From NCBI GenBank assembly GCA_910587795.1, contig CAJUNH010000003.1, positions 1 to 64,000 on the forward strand: a DNA stretch of 64,000 bases, in the 5' to 3' direction. This DNA comes from an uncultured Christensenellaceae bacterium. GTDB lineage: Bacteria > Bacillota > Clostridia > Christensenellales > CAG-314. The translations under genes and the position numbers were made by a program. The notes beneath the pieces are model-generated. The model did not search any database. It was not told the DNA's origin and saw nothing but the letters and a program-made list of their open reading frames with translations. This document shows positions 54,184 through 60,748 of the stretch, in pieces (position 1 is the stretch's first letter; every line of letters begins with the position of its first letter).

Positions 54184-54239
54184 ATGCAAAAACTCATTGA
54201 CATTATGAGTTTACTCATTTATAATATGCATATACTCAT
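54184..54239 (+). promoter_or_regulatory. Unit B promoter with three operators
   Basis: Consensus promoter TTGACA (54197-54202), 17 bases, TATAAT (54220-54225). Operators ATGCAAAAACTCAT (54184-54197), ATGAGTTTACTCAT (54205-54218) and ATGCATATACTCAT (54226-54239), centres exactly 21 bp apart. Their offsets to the -35 and -10 are the same as in unit A. The ACTCAT half is invariant; only the middle site is fully symmetric. Confidence 0.8.
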
Positions 54240-54364
54240 TTTTTTGTGAACAAAAAAACAATAACGCACTGGGATATTTGCTTGTTTTTACCGATATAAA
54301 AACTTATCTGCCATATATTAGTCAGGACAGTATATTCGGCAAACCCGTGTAACGGCATAATATA

Positions 54365-54482
54365 ACGCCGCAGCTGCGGTTGACGAAACCAACGCGGTTT
54401 GTTTTGCAAGCATTATAACTGCAAATAAATGATAGCACAAGACTATGTATAAATCAATACAAAAATAAACAGAGAGGTAATT
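54365..54482 (+). repeat. Conserved leader block, unit B
   Basis: Rightward leader segment with the perfect palindrome CCGCAGCTGCGG (54368-54379) followed by AAACC-AACGC-GGTTT and GTTTT (54386-54405), a weak terminator-like hairpin, then the AGAGAGG ribosome site. Nearly identical to 55001-55119. It could attenuate transcription into the downstream small gene. Confidence 0.6.
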
Positions 54483-54566
54483 ATGAAAAAATCCGCAATT
54501 ATGCAACTACTACTTTACGGCATTTTTATTATCTCATACGCCGCAAACAAAAAGCACATAAATTGA
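54483..54566 (+). pseudogene. 27-codon hybrid ORF, truncated DUF6809-like, unit B
   Basis: Starts MKKSAIMQLLL exactly as the intact gene, then runs into the unit C left flank to give YGIFIISYAANKK and a stop. A good AGAGAGG ribosome site is kept. The product would be a short hydrophobic peptide with a basic end, resembling small membrane toxins, but this arises from a duplication junction, so it is most likely a remnant. Confidence 0.55.
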
Positions 54567-54584
54567 CTTAAACGTTTTTCCGTT

Positions 54585-54794
54585 TTAATCAAAATCATTT
54601 CTGCCAAGTAAATAATCGGCGGACACGTTAAAATAGTCTGCTATTTTCGCCAAATATATTACACTGGGCAACGATTTCCCTTGTGTCCATATTGTCAGCA
54701 ATGCTTTACTTGTGCCTATTGCTTTTGCCACTTCTGCTTTGCTTACATTTTTTTCTTTTATTAATTCGTTCAATCTTTTTGTAAATATTTCCAT
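54585..54794 (-). CDS. XRE-family repressor C
   Basis: 69-residue Cro/CI-type protein. The helix-turn-helix VSKAEVAKAIGTSKALLTIW is unlike A and B, while the last 20 residues (KIADYFNVSADYLLGRNDFD) agree except for one. No Shine-Dalgarno; the nearest TAAAAT is 9 bases upstream of ATG, so a leaderless start is less sure. Cognate operators are the GTTAAAA-type palindromes at 54796-54882. Confidence 0.85.
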   Translation of the reverse strand: MEIFTKRLNELIKEKNVSKAEVAKAIGTSKALLTIWTQGKSLPSVIYLAKIADYFNVSADYLLGRNDFD

Positions 54795-54795
54795 G

Positions 54796-54882
54796 GTTAA
54801 AATATTTTAACTTATTTTTGCAAAATCTATTGACAAGTTAAAATCTTTTAACTATAATTTTGTGTGGTTAAAAATTTTTAAC
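54796..54882 (+). promoter_or_regulatory. Unit C promoter with three operators
   Basis: Consensus promoter TTGACA (54830-54835), 17 bases, TATAAT (54853-54858). Operators GTTAAAATATTTTAAC (54796-54811), GTTAAAATCTTTTAAC (54837-54852) and GTTAAAAATTTTTAAC (54867-54882). Spacing is 41 and 30 bp. The middle site fills the space between -35 and -10 precisely. Confidence 0.8.
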
Positions 54883-54919
54883 TCAAAAACATTCTATTTA
54901 CTTACTAGGAGATTTACTT

Positions 54920-54997
54920 ATGCCTATACAAAAACTTATCTTCCGTATATTCGACAGTACAGAGTACTATTATCAGCAACACCGTGCAACTGCATAA
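54920..54997 (+). CDS. 25-residue leader peptide candidate
   Basis: ATG with TAGGAG 8 bases upstream, encoding MPIQKLIFRIFDSTEYYYQQ and five more residues. It lies directly after the unit C promoter and before the palindrome and terminator-like hairpin of the leader block, a layout seen in attenuation. Unit B has related DNA but no ATG, so conservation does not support coding; regarded as possible only. Confidence 0.35.
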   Translation: MPIQKLIFRIFDSTEYYYQQHRATA

Positions 54998-55000
54998 CAA

Positions 55001-55119
55001 ACGCCGCAGCTGCGGTTGACGAAACCAACGCGGTTTGTTTTGCAAGCATTATAACTGCAAATAAATGATAGCACAAGACTATGTCTAAATCAATACAAAA
55101 ATAAACAGAGAGGTATCTT
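55001..55119 (+). repeat. Conserved leader block, unit C
   Basis: Copy of 54365-54482 with the palindrome CCGCAGCTGCGG at 55004-55015 and AAACC/GGTTT at 55022-55036. About three substitutions by eye. It ends in the ribosome site of the intact downstream gene. Confidence 0.6.
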
Positions 55120-55395
55120 ATGAAGAAATCCGCAATTATGCAACTGCTGCTTGACGACCCCTGCAATCCGGATATGTTTGTTTACAGTAGAGAATACTGC
55201 AGCAAGATAAACGAAACTGCGCATTTGGACGAAAAGTTAGAAAAGAAACTAAACGACGGCGAAATATACGATTTATACGTAAAGTACAAAAACGCTATCG
55301 AGGAATTAAATCTTATCGATTGCGAAACGCATTTTAAATACGGGTTTAAGTTCGGTATAAGACTGGGAATAGAAATTGCACAAGACGAGGAATAA
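55120..55395 (+). CDS. DUF6809-like small protein
   Basis: 91 residues. A short N-terminal helix MKKSAIMQLLL, a polar middle and a C-terminal helix CETHFKYGFKFGIRLGIEIA that is typical for the DUF6809 group of small Firmicute proteins; this assignment is from memory of the pattern. AGAGAGG gives a good ribosome site. It is the only intact downstream gene of the triple switch and therefore the presumed output. Function unknown; such genes are common near phage-type repressors. Confidence 0.6.
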   Translation: MKKSAIMQLLLDDPCNPDMFVYSREYCSKINETAHLDEKLEKKLNDGEIYDLYVKYKNAIEELNLIDCETHFKYGFKFGIRLGIEIAQDEE

Positions 55396-55402
55396 ATTTA
55401 TC

Positions 55403-55431
55403 TTTACTAATTTGCGCGTTTGTTGTACAAT
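55403..55431 (+). promoter_or_regulatory. Promoter of the trmN-like gene, leaderless arrangement
   Basis: TTTACT (55403-55408), 17 bases, TACAAT (55426-55431), then 6 bases to the ATG. No Shine-Dalgarno. Confidence 0.55.
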
Positions 55432-55437
55432 ATACAA

Positions 55438-56127
55438 ATGAAAGTTACGCTTAAATCCAATGAAAAATTGGAGGATTTGCAATACGACGGACTTGCCGTA
55501 ATACAGAGCGAGGACGAATACCGCTTTACAACCGACGCGGTTTTGCTTGCCAACTTTTGCAGCGAAATGAAAGGTAAACTTTGCGTGGAATTTTGCGCGG
55601 GCTGCGGAGTGATAAGTATTCTTGTTGCGGCAAAAAAACATCCCGCACGGGTTGTTGCCATAGAGCTGCAACCAAACCTTGCGGATATGGCAAGAAGGAG
55701 CGTCGAACATAACGGCATGCAAAACGTAATAGAGGTTGTTTGCCAAGACGTAAAAGACGCGTACAAAACGCTTAGCAAACCTGCCGACGTAGTTGTGTGC
55801 AACCCGCCATACCGCAAACTGGGCAGCGGCGAACGTCAGCTAGAACACAACATTGCTTTGTGCCGACACGAAATTGCAATCACTCTGCAAGAGGTAATTA
55901 TTGCCGCCGCCAAAACTTTAAACAACCGCGGGACGTTTTATTTGGTGCATCAGGCGGAACGGGTAGCGGAAATCGTATCGCTTTGCAAAGAAAACCATCT
56001 TGCCGTAAAAGAAATTGCGCCGGTTTGTGCGCGTGCGGGCAAGGAACCCAATTTAATACTTATACGCGCGGTAAAAGGCGGCGGACAGGACTGCAAACTG
56101 CGCCTGCCTATTTATGTGGAGAACTAA
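55438..56127 (+). CDS. tRNA1(Val) adenine-37 N6-methyltransferase family (YfiC/TrmN6-like)
   Basis: AdoMet-dependent N6-adenine methyltransferase. The N-terminus has RFTTDAVLLANF, motif I is VEFCAGCGVISILVA and the catalytic motif IV is VVCNPPYRK. This set is characteristic of the YfiC/TrmN group, which acts on tRNA-Val A37 in enterobacteria; the target in Clostridia is unverified. ATG at 55438 is chosen over a TTG at 55420; both lack a ribosome site. It is followed 6 bases later by rsmI, a frequent neighbour. Confidence 0.88.
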   Translation: MKVTLKSNEKLEDLQYDGLAVIQSEDEYRFTTDAVLLANFCSEMKGKLCVEFCAGCGVISILVAAKKHPARVVAIELQPNLADMARRSVEHNGMQNVIEVVCQDVKDAYKTLSKPADVVVCNPPYRKLGSGERQLEHNIALCRHEIAITLQEVIIAAAKTLNNRGTFYLVHQAERVAEIVSLCKENHLAVKEIAPVCARAGKEPNLILIRAVKGGGQDCKLRLPIYVEN

Positions 56128-56133
56128 ACATAT

Positions 56134-56922
56134 ATGGTATATTTTGTTGCAACGCCGATAGGCAATCTCGGCGAAATTACGTACAGAGCGGTAGAAACGT
56201 TAAAAAGCGTTTGCGCAATATTTTGCGAGGATACGCGGCACTCTAAAGTGCTGTTGGATCACTACGGCATATCCAAGCCGTTATACTCCTACCACAAATT
56301 TAACGAAAAAAAGAGTTTGGAGTTTGTGTTGTCTTTTTGCGAGCGCGGCGAGGACGTTGCCGTAATAAGCGACGCGGGTATGCCCTGCATAAACGATCCG
56401 GGCAACGTTTTGGTAAACGAACTTATCCGCCGCAACTTTAAGTATACGGTAGTCAGCGGAGCAAGCGCGGTTATAAACGCGTTTGTAATGTCGGGATACA
56501 ATCCGCCCTTTACGTACTACGGCTTTCTGCCCGAAAAAAAAGCCGACCGCGATAAATTGCTGGACGGCGCGGTAGGCGTTGCGATATTTTACGTTGCCGT
56601 ACACGACATAAAGGAAAATATGGCGTACCTTGCCCAACGGCTGGGGGACAGAAACTGCTGTTTGGTAAAGGAACTTACAAAGACTTACGAGCGCGCAACG
56701 TTTTGCAAGCTATCTGACGTAATAGAGGACGACAAGGGCGAGTTTGTTTTGGTGGTAGACAAAGCCGAACAGCGCAACCCTTTGTGCGATTTGTCGGTAG
56801 AGCAGCACATTGCATACTACACTAGCGGAGGTATGAGCAAAAGCGACGCGATTAAGGCAGCGGCAAAAGACCGCAACGTACCAAAAAACGAAATATACAA
56901 GCATACATTAAACGACAGATAA
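56134..56922 (+). CDS. rsmI: 16S rRNA (cytidine1402-2'-O)-methyltransferase
   Basis: Methylates the ribose of C1402 in the decoding centre. The tetrapyrrole-methylase-type fold shows VATPIGNLGEITYRAVE at the N-terminus, CEDTRHSK, ISDAGMPCINDPG and VVSGASAVINAF. The final 45 residues are the small C-terminal RsmI helical domain (GGMSKSDAIKAAAKDR). Length of 262 residues is slightly short but complete. Co-transcribed with the upstream methyltransferase. Confidence 0.95.
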   Translation: MVYFVATPIGNLGEITYRAVETLKSVCAIFCEDTRHSKVLLDHYGISKPLYSYHKFNEKKSLEFVLSFCERGEDVAVISDAGMPCINDPGNVLVNELIRRNFKYTVVSGASAVINAFVMSGYNPPFTYYGFLPEKKADRDKLLDGAVGVAIFYVAVHDIKENMAYLAQRLGDRNCCLVKELTKTYERATFCKLSDVIEDDKGEFVLVVDKAEQRNPLCDLSVEQHIAYYTSGGMSKSDAIKAAAKDRNVPKNEIYKHTLNDR

Positions 56923-57005
56923 TTTTTTAAGCTTTACCGGTTATGCTTATTTCCGCTATAAGCGTACGCTTAATCATAAAATAAGCAAAAATACAGTAAA
57001 ATAAA

Positions 57006-57034
57006 TAGACAAAATTTTACATAATGTGTATAAT
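57006..57034 (+). promoter_or_regulatory. Ferredoxin promoter
   Basis: TAGACA (57006-57011), 17 bases, TATAAT (57029-57034), with a leader of about 35 bases and GGAGAG. Confidence 0.75.
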
Positions 57035-57075
57035 AGTTGTATTCAAAAATAAACACCGGAAGGAGAGAAATTACT

Positions 57076-57246
57076 ATGGCTCACAAAATTACCAACGACT
57101 GTATTGCATGCGGCGGCTGCCAAAGCGTTTGTCCTTGCGAAGCTATTAGCGAAGGCGACGGCAAGTTTGAAATTGCGGCCGATCTCTGCGTAGATTGCGG
57201 CGCTTGCGCGGCACAATGCCCTGTTGGAGCTATCGAAGAAGCTTAA
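57076..57246 (+). CDS. 2[4Fe-4S] ferredoxin
   Basis: Clostridial-type low-potential ferredoxin of 56 residues, electron carrier in anaerobic metabolism. Two cluster motifs are complete: CIACGGCQSVCP and CVDCGACAAQCP. The ATG at 57076 follows GGAGAG and gives the usual length; the frame extends 13 codons further but without a ribosome site. Monocistronic with its own promoter and terminator, as is common for highly expressed ferredoxins. Confidence 0.96.
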   Translation: MAHKITNDCIACGGCQSVCPCEAISEGDGKFEIAADLCVDCGACAAQCPVGAIEEA

Positions 57247-57280
57247 TTAAGGGCACTGATCAGCTTTACATATCGGAAAA

Positions 57281-57306
57281 AAAACCTTACGTAAAAGTAA
57301 GGTTTT
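57281..57306. terminator. Bidirectional ferredoxin/ClC terminator
   Basis: AAAACCTTAC with GTAAGGTTTT and a 6-base loop, flanked by A and T runs on both sides. Confidence 0.88.
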
Positions 57307-57344
57307 TTCTTTTTGTTCTTCTATTAAAATTTTGTACGTCGGCT

Positions 57345-59012
57345 TTATTCCGCACCGTTACCGCCCTTTTGTTCCTTGTCCGTATCGTCTTGTACGTCGG
57401 CAGAGGACGCAGTTTTTTCCGGCTGCATACCCAAGATGTCGTCCAATTCGCGGCAGGTTGCGGCAAGGTCGTAAGTTTGAGTTATAAGCGTAACTTTGTC
57501 GCCGACGCGTATTTTCTTTTCGCCGTCGTCGTCCATACGTTTTACGTTATCGCCCGCTTCTACGTGGGTTACTTTGGTGTTAGCGGGCCACAGCACGTCG
57601 CGAATGGATTTACCCACCGCAAACGCCGTCGACTGCACAACGTAGGCAAGCTCCACAATTTGGTGCGTCTTGCCGCGGTTTTGCTGTTCTATCATACGTT
57701 CCAGCAACACGTCGTACAGCGGTTCCACCTTTACCAGTTCGCAAATAAGGTACGAGGTAAACACGGTTATACCCACGTAAAAAAGGTTGTTAAAACTCCA
57801 AGTACACTCCACCATAAACACCAACGCCGTAAGCGGAGCCCTTGTCGCCGCGCCCATAAACGCGGACATAGACAGCATTACCACCGTTGCGTACAAACTA
57901 TCGTCCATACCCATTACGACAAATAATTTTCCGCACAGCGCGCCCGCCAAAGCGCCGATAGACAGCATAGGAATAAACACGCCGCCCGTTGCGCCGGAAG
58001 ACGTGGAAAACGCAATCATAAAAAAGCGGATTAACAGCAATACGAATATAACCGCCCAACTAAACTGTTCGTACACGGTCAGTTTAACAATCAGTCCGCC
58101 TCCGCCGAACAGCGCGTCGGCGCCGTTAAAGTTACCCACTGCTATTACGCCGATTATTGCGGTAAGCGCAAACACTATTATAAACTTTGCCCATTGCGGA
58201 ACTTTTTTAAGTTTGCCGCCCCACAGTTTGCCCATTGCAAACACCACGACGTTGTATCCGCAGGCAACGGCGGCAATTACCGCGCCCAGCAAAAGCGGCA
58301 CCCAAATATCTTTCATTTCAAAACTGCCCATCAGCGCGCCCACGTTAAACAACGGAGCAGGGTCGTGACCGAGCAGCATCGACCATAAATTAGACGCGGT
58401 TACGCCGAACAGCACCGACGACATCGCCATCAAAAATATCATAGGGGTAAAACGTTTGTGAGCTTCCTCCAAGGCAAACAAAATACCCGTTACGGGCGCA
58501 GACGTAGCCACGGCAAAGCCCGCGCACGCACCGCCCGTCATAATGTATCTATCCCAACTGTCGTGCGACAAAGGCAGTTTGCACGTCCCGCCGCCTATTG
58601 CCGTACCGAGCAAAACGCTGGGACCCTCGCTGCCTAGGGGCAATCCCATAAAAAAGCTTATCCAACTGTTTACAATTACCGCAATACCCGTACGCAGCCA
58701 ACGGAAGGTAAGTATTCCGCGCAATACGCCCTCGGCGCGGGGAATACCGCCTCCCATGGTTTCCGGCGCCCAACGCTGCAGCAAATACGCCAAAAACGCA
58801 ACGGCTGCCGCCGCAGCGACAACGGCTACTGCAATCCACGGGTTAGACTGGGCGATATGATAAATTTCTATCGACTTTTCCGTAAGCCACTCCGCTACCC
58901 ATTTAAAGAAAAACACAATAGTCCCTACGAGCAGTCCCGTAAAAGCTCCGTACACCAACACGGGGACAAACACGTTTTTAAAATAGTTTTTGTAATCTGT
59001 ACGTTTTTGCAT
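57345..59012 (-). CDS. ClC-family anion transporter with a C-terminal RCK_C domain
   Basis: Membrane chloride/proton exchanger of the ClC type. The gating segment GSEGPSVLLG carries the external Glu, and LEEAHKRF carries the internal proton Glu of exchangers. The anion-site loop reads GGGIPRAEG, with Gly where Ser is found in the bacterial Cl-/H+ antiporters, so ion preference is open. The segment GGVFIPMLSIGALAG is also conserved. Residues about 430-530 form an RCK_C/TrkA-C regulatory domain. The ATG at 59012 has AAAGG upstream and is preferred to one 14 codons earlier. Confidence 0.9.
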   Translation of the reverse strand: MQKRTDYKNYFKNVFVPVLVYGAFTGLLVGTIVFFFKWVAEWLTEKSIEIYHIAQSNPWIAVAVVAAAAAVAFLAYLLQRWAPETMGGGIPRAEGVLRGILTFRWLRTGIAVIVNSWISFFMGLPLGSEGPSVLLGTAIGGGTCKLPLSHDSWDRYIMTGGACAGFAVATSAPVTGILFALEEAHKRFTPMIFLMAMSSVLFGVTASNLWSMLLGHDPAPLFNVGALMGSFEMKDIWVPLLLGAVIAAVACGYNVVVFAMGKLWGGKLKKVPQWAKFIIVFALTAIIGVIAVGNFNGADALFGGGGLIVKLTVYEQFSWAVIFVLLLIRFFMIAFSTSSGATGGVFIPMLSIGALAGALCGKLFVVMGMDDSLYATVVMLSMSAFMGAATRAPLTALVFMVECTWSFNNLFYVGITVFTSYLICELVKVEPLYDVLLERMIEQQNRGKTHQIVELAYVVQSTAFAVGKSIRDVLWPANTKVTHVEAGDNVKRMDDDGEKKIRVGDKVTLITQTYDLAATCRELDDILGMQPEKTASSADVQDDTDKEQKGGNGAE

Positions 59013-59113
59013 ATGTTTACCTTTGCACTTATATTTCTTCCGCTTGCACGGCACGGTTATTATGCCTTCAAGATTAATTATTTTGTCGAAATTCGTCTTA
59101 AATTTTGCAAATT

Positions 59114-59680
59114 TTAGTTTTTTTGGAAGTATTTGCCGAAAAACCGTCCGCTTTTTGCCGCCGAATGTCTAAACGTTATACCGTAAGTTTCAATCAAGTA
59201 TTCTTTAAGCTTTTCCAACGACACGTCGCTTTCGCATTCGCATTCCAGCTCGTAATCCGTAACTCCCAAATACTCGTTTCTGTCCAATTCCAAAGTCCAC
59301 TGTTTTTGGGTAAACTTCGCCCTGTACGTATCTAACTTGCCGATACAGCGGTAGGACAAACCGCCGTCTACGTCCAGCCGAGTTTTAAGTTCGTAGGCAG
59401 ACAGACCGTCGGCAATAAAACTCTCCGCCGTTTTTACGTCGATTGACTGCTCGCGTTCGTCGCAGACGTTTATGCCGTTATGCGCGCTTAACAGACGTTT
59501 AAAGCACAGCAAATATCCGCCTTGCTTTAAGCGCACGCGCACTACCGTTTCGCGCGGCATACCGTCGCAGTAAAAGTAAAAATTTGTTTGTAATTGAGGT
59601 CGGGCATTGCTTACCGTCAACAGCAAACCGTACTCTTCCTTTGTCAATGCGATTTTAAGTTCTCTTTCGATATTGTTCAT
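59114..59680 (-). CDS. CYTH domain protein
   Basis: Triphosphate tunnel metalloenzyme family, hydrolysing inorganic or organic triphosphates. The N-terminal IERELKIAL is the ExExK-like signature; RVRLKQGGYLLCFK, TRLDV and WTLELDRNEYLG provide the further charged tunnel residues. Similar Firmicute proteins (YjbK-like) have uncertain substrates. ATG at 59680 chosen (MNNIERELK), because the extension to 59707 starts at TTG and spoils the family N-terminus. No clear ribosome site. Confidence 0.8.
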   Translation of the reverse strand: MNNIERELKIALTKEEYGLLLTVSNARPQLQTNFYFYCDGMPRETVVRVRLKQGGYLLCFKRLLSAHNGINVCDEREQSIDVKTAESFIADGLSAYELKTRLDVDGGLSYRCIGKLDTYRAKFTQKQWTLELDRNEYLGVTDYELECECESDVSLEKLKEYLIETYGITFRHSAAKSGRFFGKYFQKN

Positions 59681-59739
59681 TATTTTATTTTGTCCGTAAA
59701 TATCCAAAAATCAGACGTTGCACCGCCGTACAATTTAAA

Positions 59740-59766
59740 AGTTTGGAACTTTTACGTCTCCAAACT
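59740..59766 (-). terminator. Terminator-like hairpin upstream of the CYTH gene
   Basis: AGTTTGGA pairs with TCCAAACT with an 11-base loop, followed on the minus strand by TTTAAATT. It may end transcripts from nrdR. Confidence 0.5.
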
Positions 59767-60131
59767 CAAAAAAGTCTAACTTGCCGAATATTTTTTTACG
59801 TCCCGTTTACGTTCGGCACTGATTTATTTTACGTTTTTATTAATAAGTGCGTAAAACGTAAAAACAATCGACCTTTTTTAAGCAAAAACCGCCATACACA
59901 AACTAACGGACAAAGTCGGCTGCAAAGCAATACAAAAAGCAACTGTCTGTAATGCATTGTGCTCGTCGTTACATGCAAACAAGGAAATCACCCTTATTTA
60001 CGCTTTTAAATTTCCTAAAATTTAACGAAAAGCATAATCCAACCGAAAATGACTTTCTGGCGCATATACGGAAATACACGAAAAAGGCATTGCCGACGGT
60101 TACCTCAGCAAAAATTTCTTTTTGAGTCAAA
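59767..60131. other. Intergenic region downstream of nrdR
   Basis: About 365 bases without a convincing gene or RNA; AT-rich, with scattered short hairpins only. Confidence 0.3.
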
Positions 60132-60608
60132 TCAGTTTTTCTTTTTGCTTTTGGTACCGTTATTAAATATTTTGCTCATTTCCTCAAAAAAAGTGGCGCT
60201 GTCTTTAAATTGACGGTACACTGCGGCAAAACGGATATATGCAACCTCGTCCACGTTTTTCAGTCGTTCCATTACCATATCGCCTATTTTAAGAGAGGTA
60301 ACTTCCTCGTCCAAACTGTTGTACAGACTTTTTTCGATATCGTCCACAATCATATCTATTTGCAGCATAGAAATGGGACGTTTTTCGCAAGAGCGCAAAA
60401 TTCCGTTTTTAAGTTTGGATCTGTCGTACGACTGACGCGTTCCGTCCCTTTTAACAATTAAAAACGGAACGATTTCTATAGTTTCAAACGTTGTAAAACG
60501 CCGTCCGCAATCCGTGCATTCGCGACGGCGGCGTATACTTTTACCGTCGTCTGTGGAGCGGGAATCGATTACTTTGCTATCCTCGCAGCCGCAAAACATG
60601 CATTTCAT
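60132..60608 (-). CDS. nrdR: Transcriptional repressor NrdR
   Basis: Nucleotide-sensing repressor of ribonucleotide reductase genes. The zinc ribbon is MKCMFCGCEDSKVIDSR with CTDCGRRF, and the ATP-cone follows (PFLIVKRDGTRQSYDRSKL). 158 residues with a lysine-rich tail, the family norm being about 150-155. AAAGGAG precedes the ATG. No nrd genes or NrdR boxes were seen nearby. Confidence 0.95.
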   Translation of the reverse strand: MKCMFCGCEDSKVIDSRSTDDGKSIRRRRECTDCGRRFTTFETIEIVPFLIVKRDGTRQSYDRSKLKNGILRSCEKRPISMLQIDMIVDDIEKSLYNSLDEEVTSLKIGDMVMERLKNVDEVAYIRFAAVYRQFKDSATFFEEMSKIFNNGTKSKKKN

Positions 60609-60701
60609 AGGTACTCCTTTAAGACTTAGCCCGTAATAAATCGGCGCACTTTTCAGCGCCTGCGGTAAAAATCCGTTTTAGGCAAAAGCCGTGATAAAAC
60701 A

Positions 60702-60739
60702 AGCCGTAATCCTGCCTAATTGCTTAAAACATTACGGCT
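60702..60739 (-). terminator. purC terminator
   Basis: AGCCGTAAT and ATTACGGCT form a 9-base stem with a 20-base loop, followed by TGTTTTATC on the minus strand. Confidence 0.7.
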
Positions 60740-60748
60740 GCTTAAAAA

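Larger units (their letters stand above)
53834..54511. repeat. Tandem switch unit B
   Basis: Second unit, 678 bases. Flank and repressor 3' part nearly identical to unit A; the DNA-binding half and the operators differ. It carries an extra leader block (54365-54482) shared with unit C. It ends in a truncated DUF6809-like gene. Confidence 0.9.
54512..55150. repeat. Tandem switch unit C
   Basis: Third and most diverged unit. It shares the left flank, the repressor C-terminus and the leader block, lacks the terminator hairpin, and continues at its right end into the intact DUF6809-like gene. Confidence 0.88.

Noticed and set aside
54483..54566. Type I toxin-like hydrophobic peptide
   Set aside because: The ORF arises at a duplication junction from a truncated gene plus flank sequence. 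No antisense antitoxin RNA promoter is evident. Kept only as a remnant.
53262..55150. CRISPR-like or short-repeat array
   Set aside because: The repeats are gene-sized units containing coding sequence and operators, without regular short repeats and spacers.
54318..55166. Conserved minus-strand ORFs in the leader blocks (62 and 76 codons) and a plus-strand 68-codon frame
   Set aside because: They are alike only because the underlying DNA block is duplicated. Starts and ends differ, and none has a ribosome site.
53183..55400. Prophage remnant
   Set aside because: Repressor-type genes are present, but no integrase, replication, packaging or structural gene and no attachment-site repeats were seen. 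A phage origin of the repressors remains possible.
56959..56972. Perfect 14-bp palindrome after rsmI (TAAGCGTACGCTTA)
   Set aside because: No T-run follows and no gene start is next to it, so neither a terminator nor an operator role can be supported.
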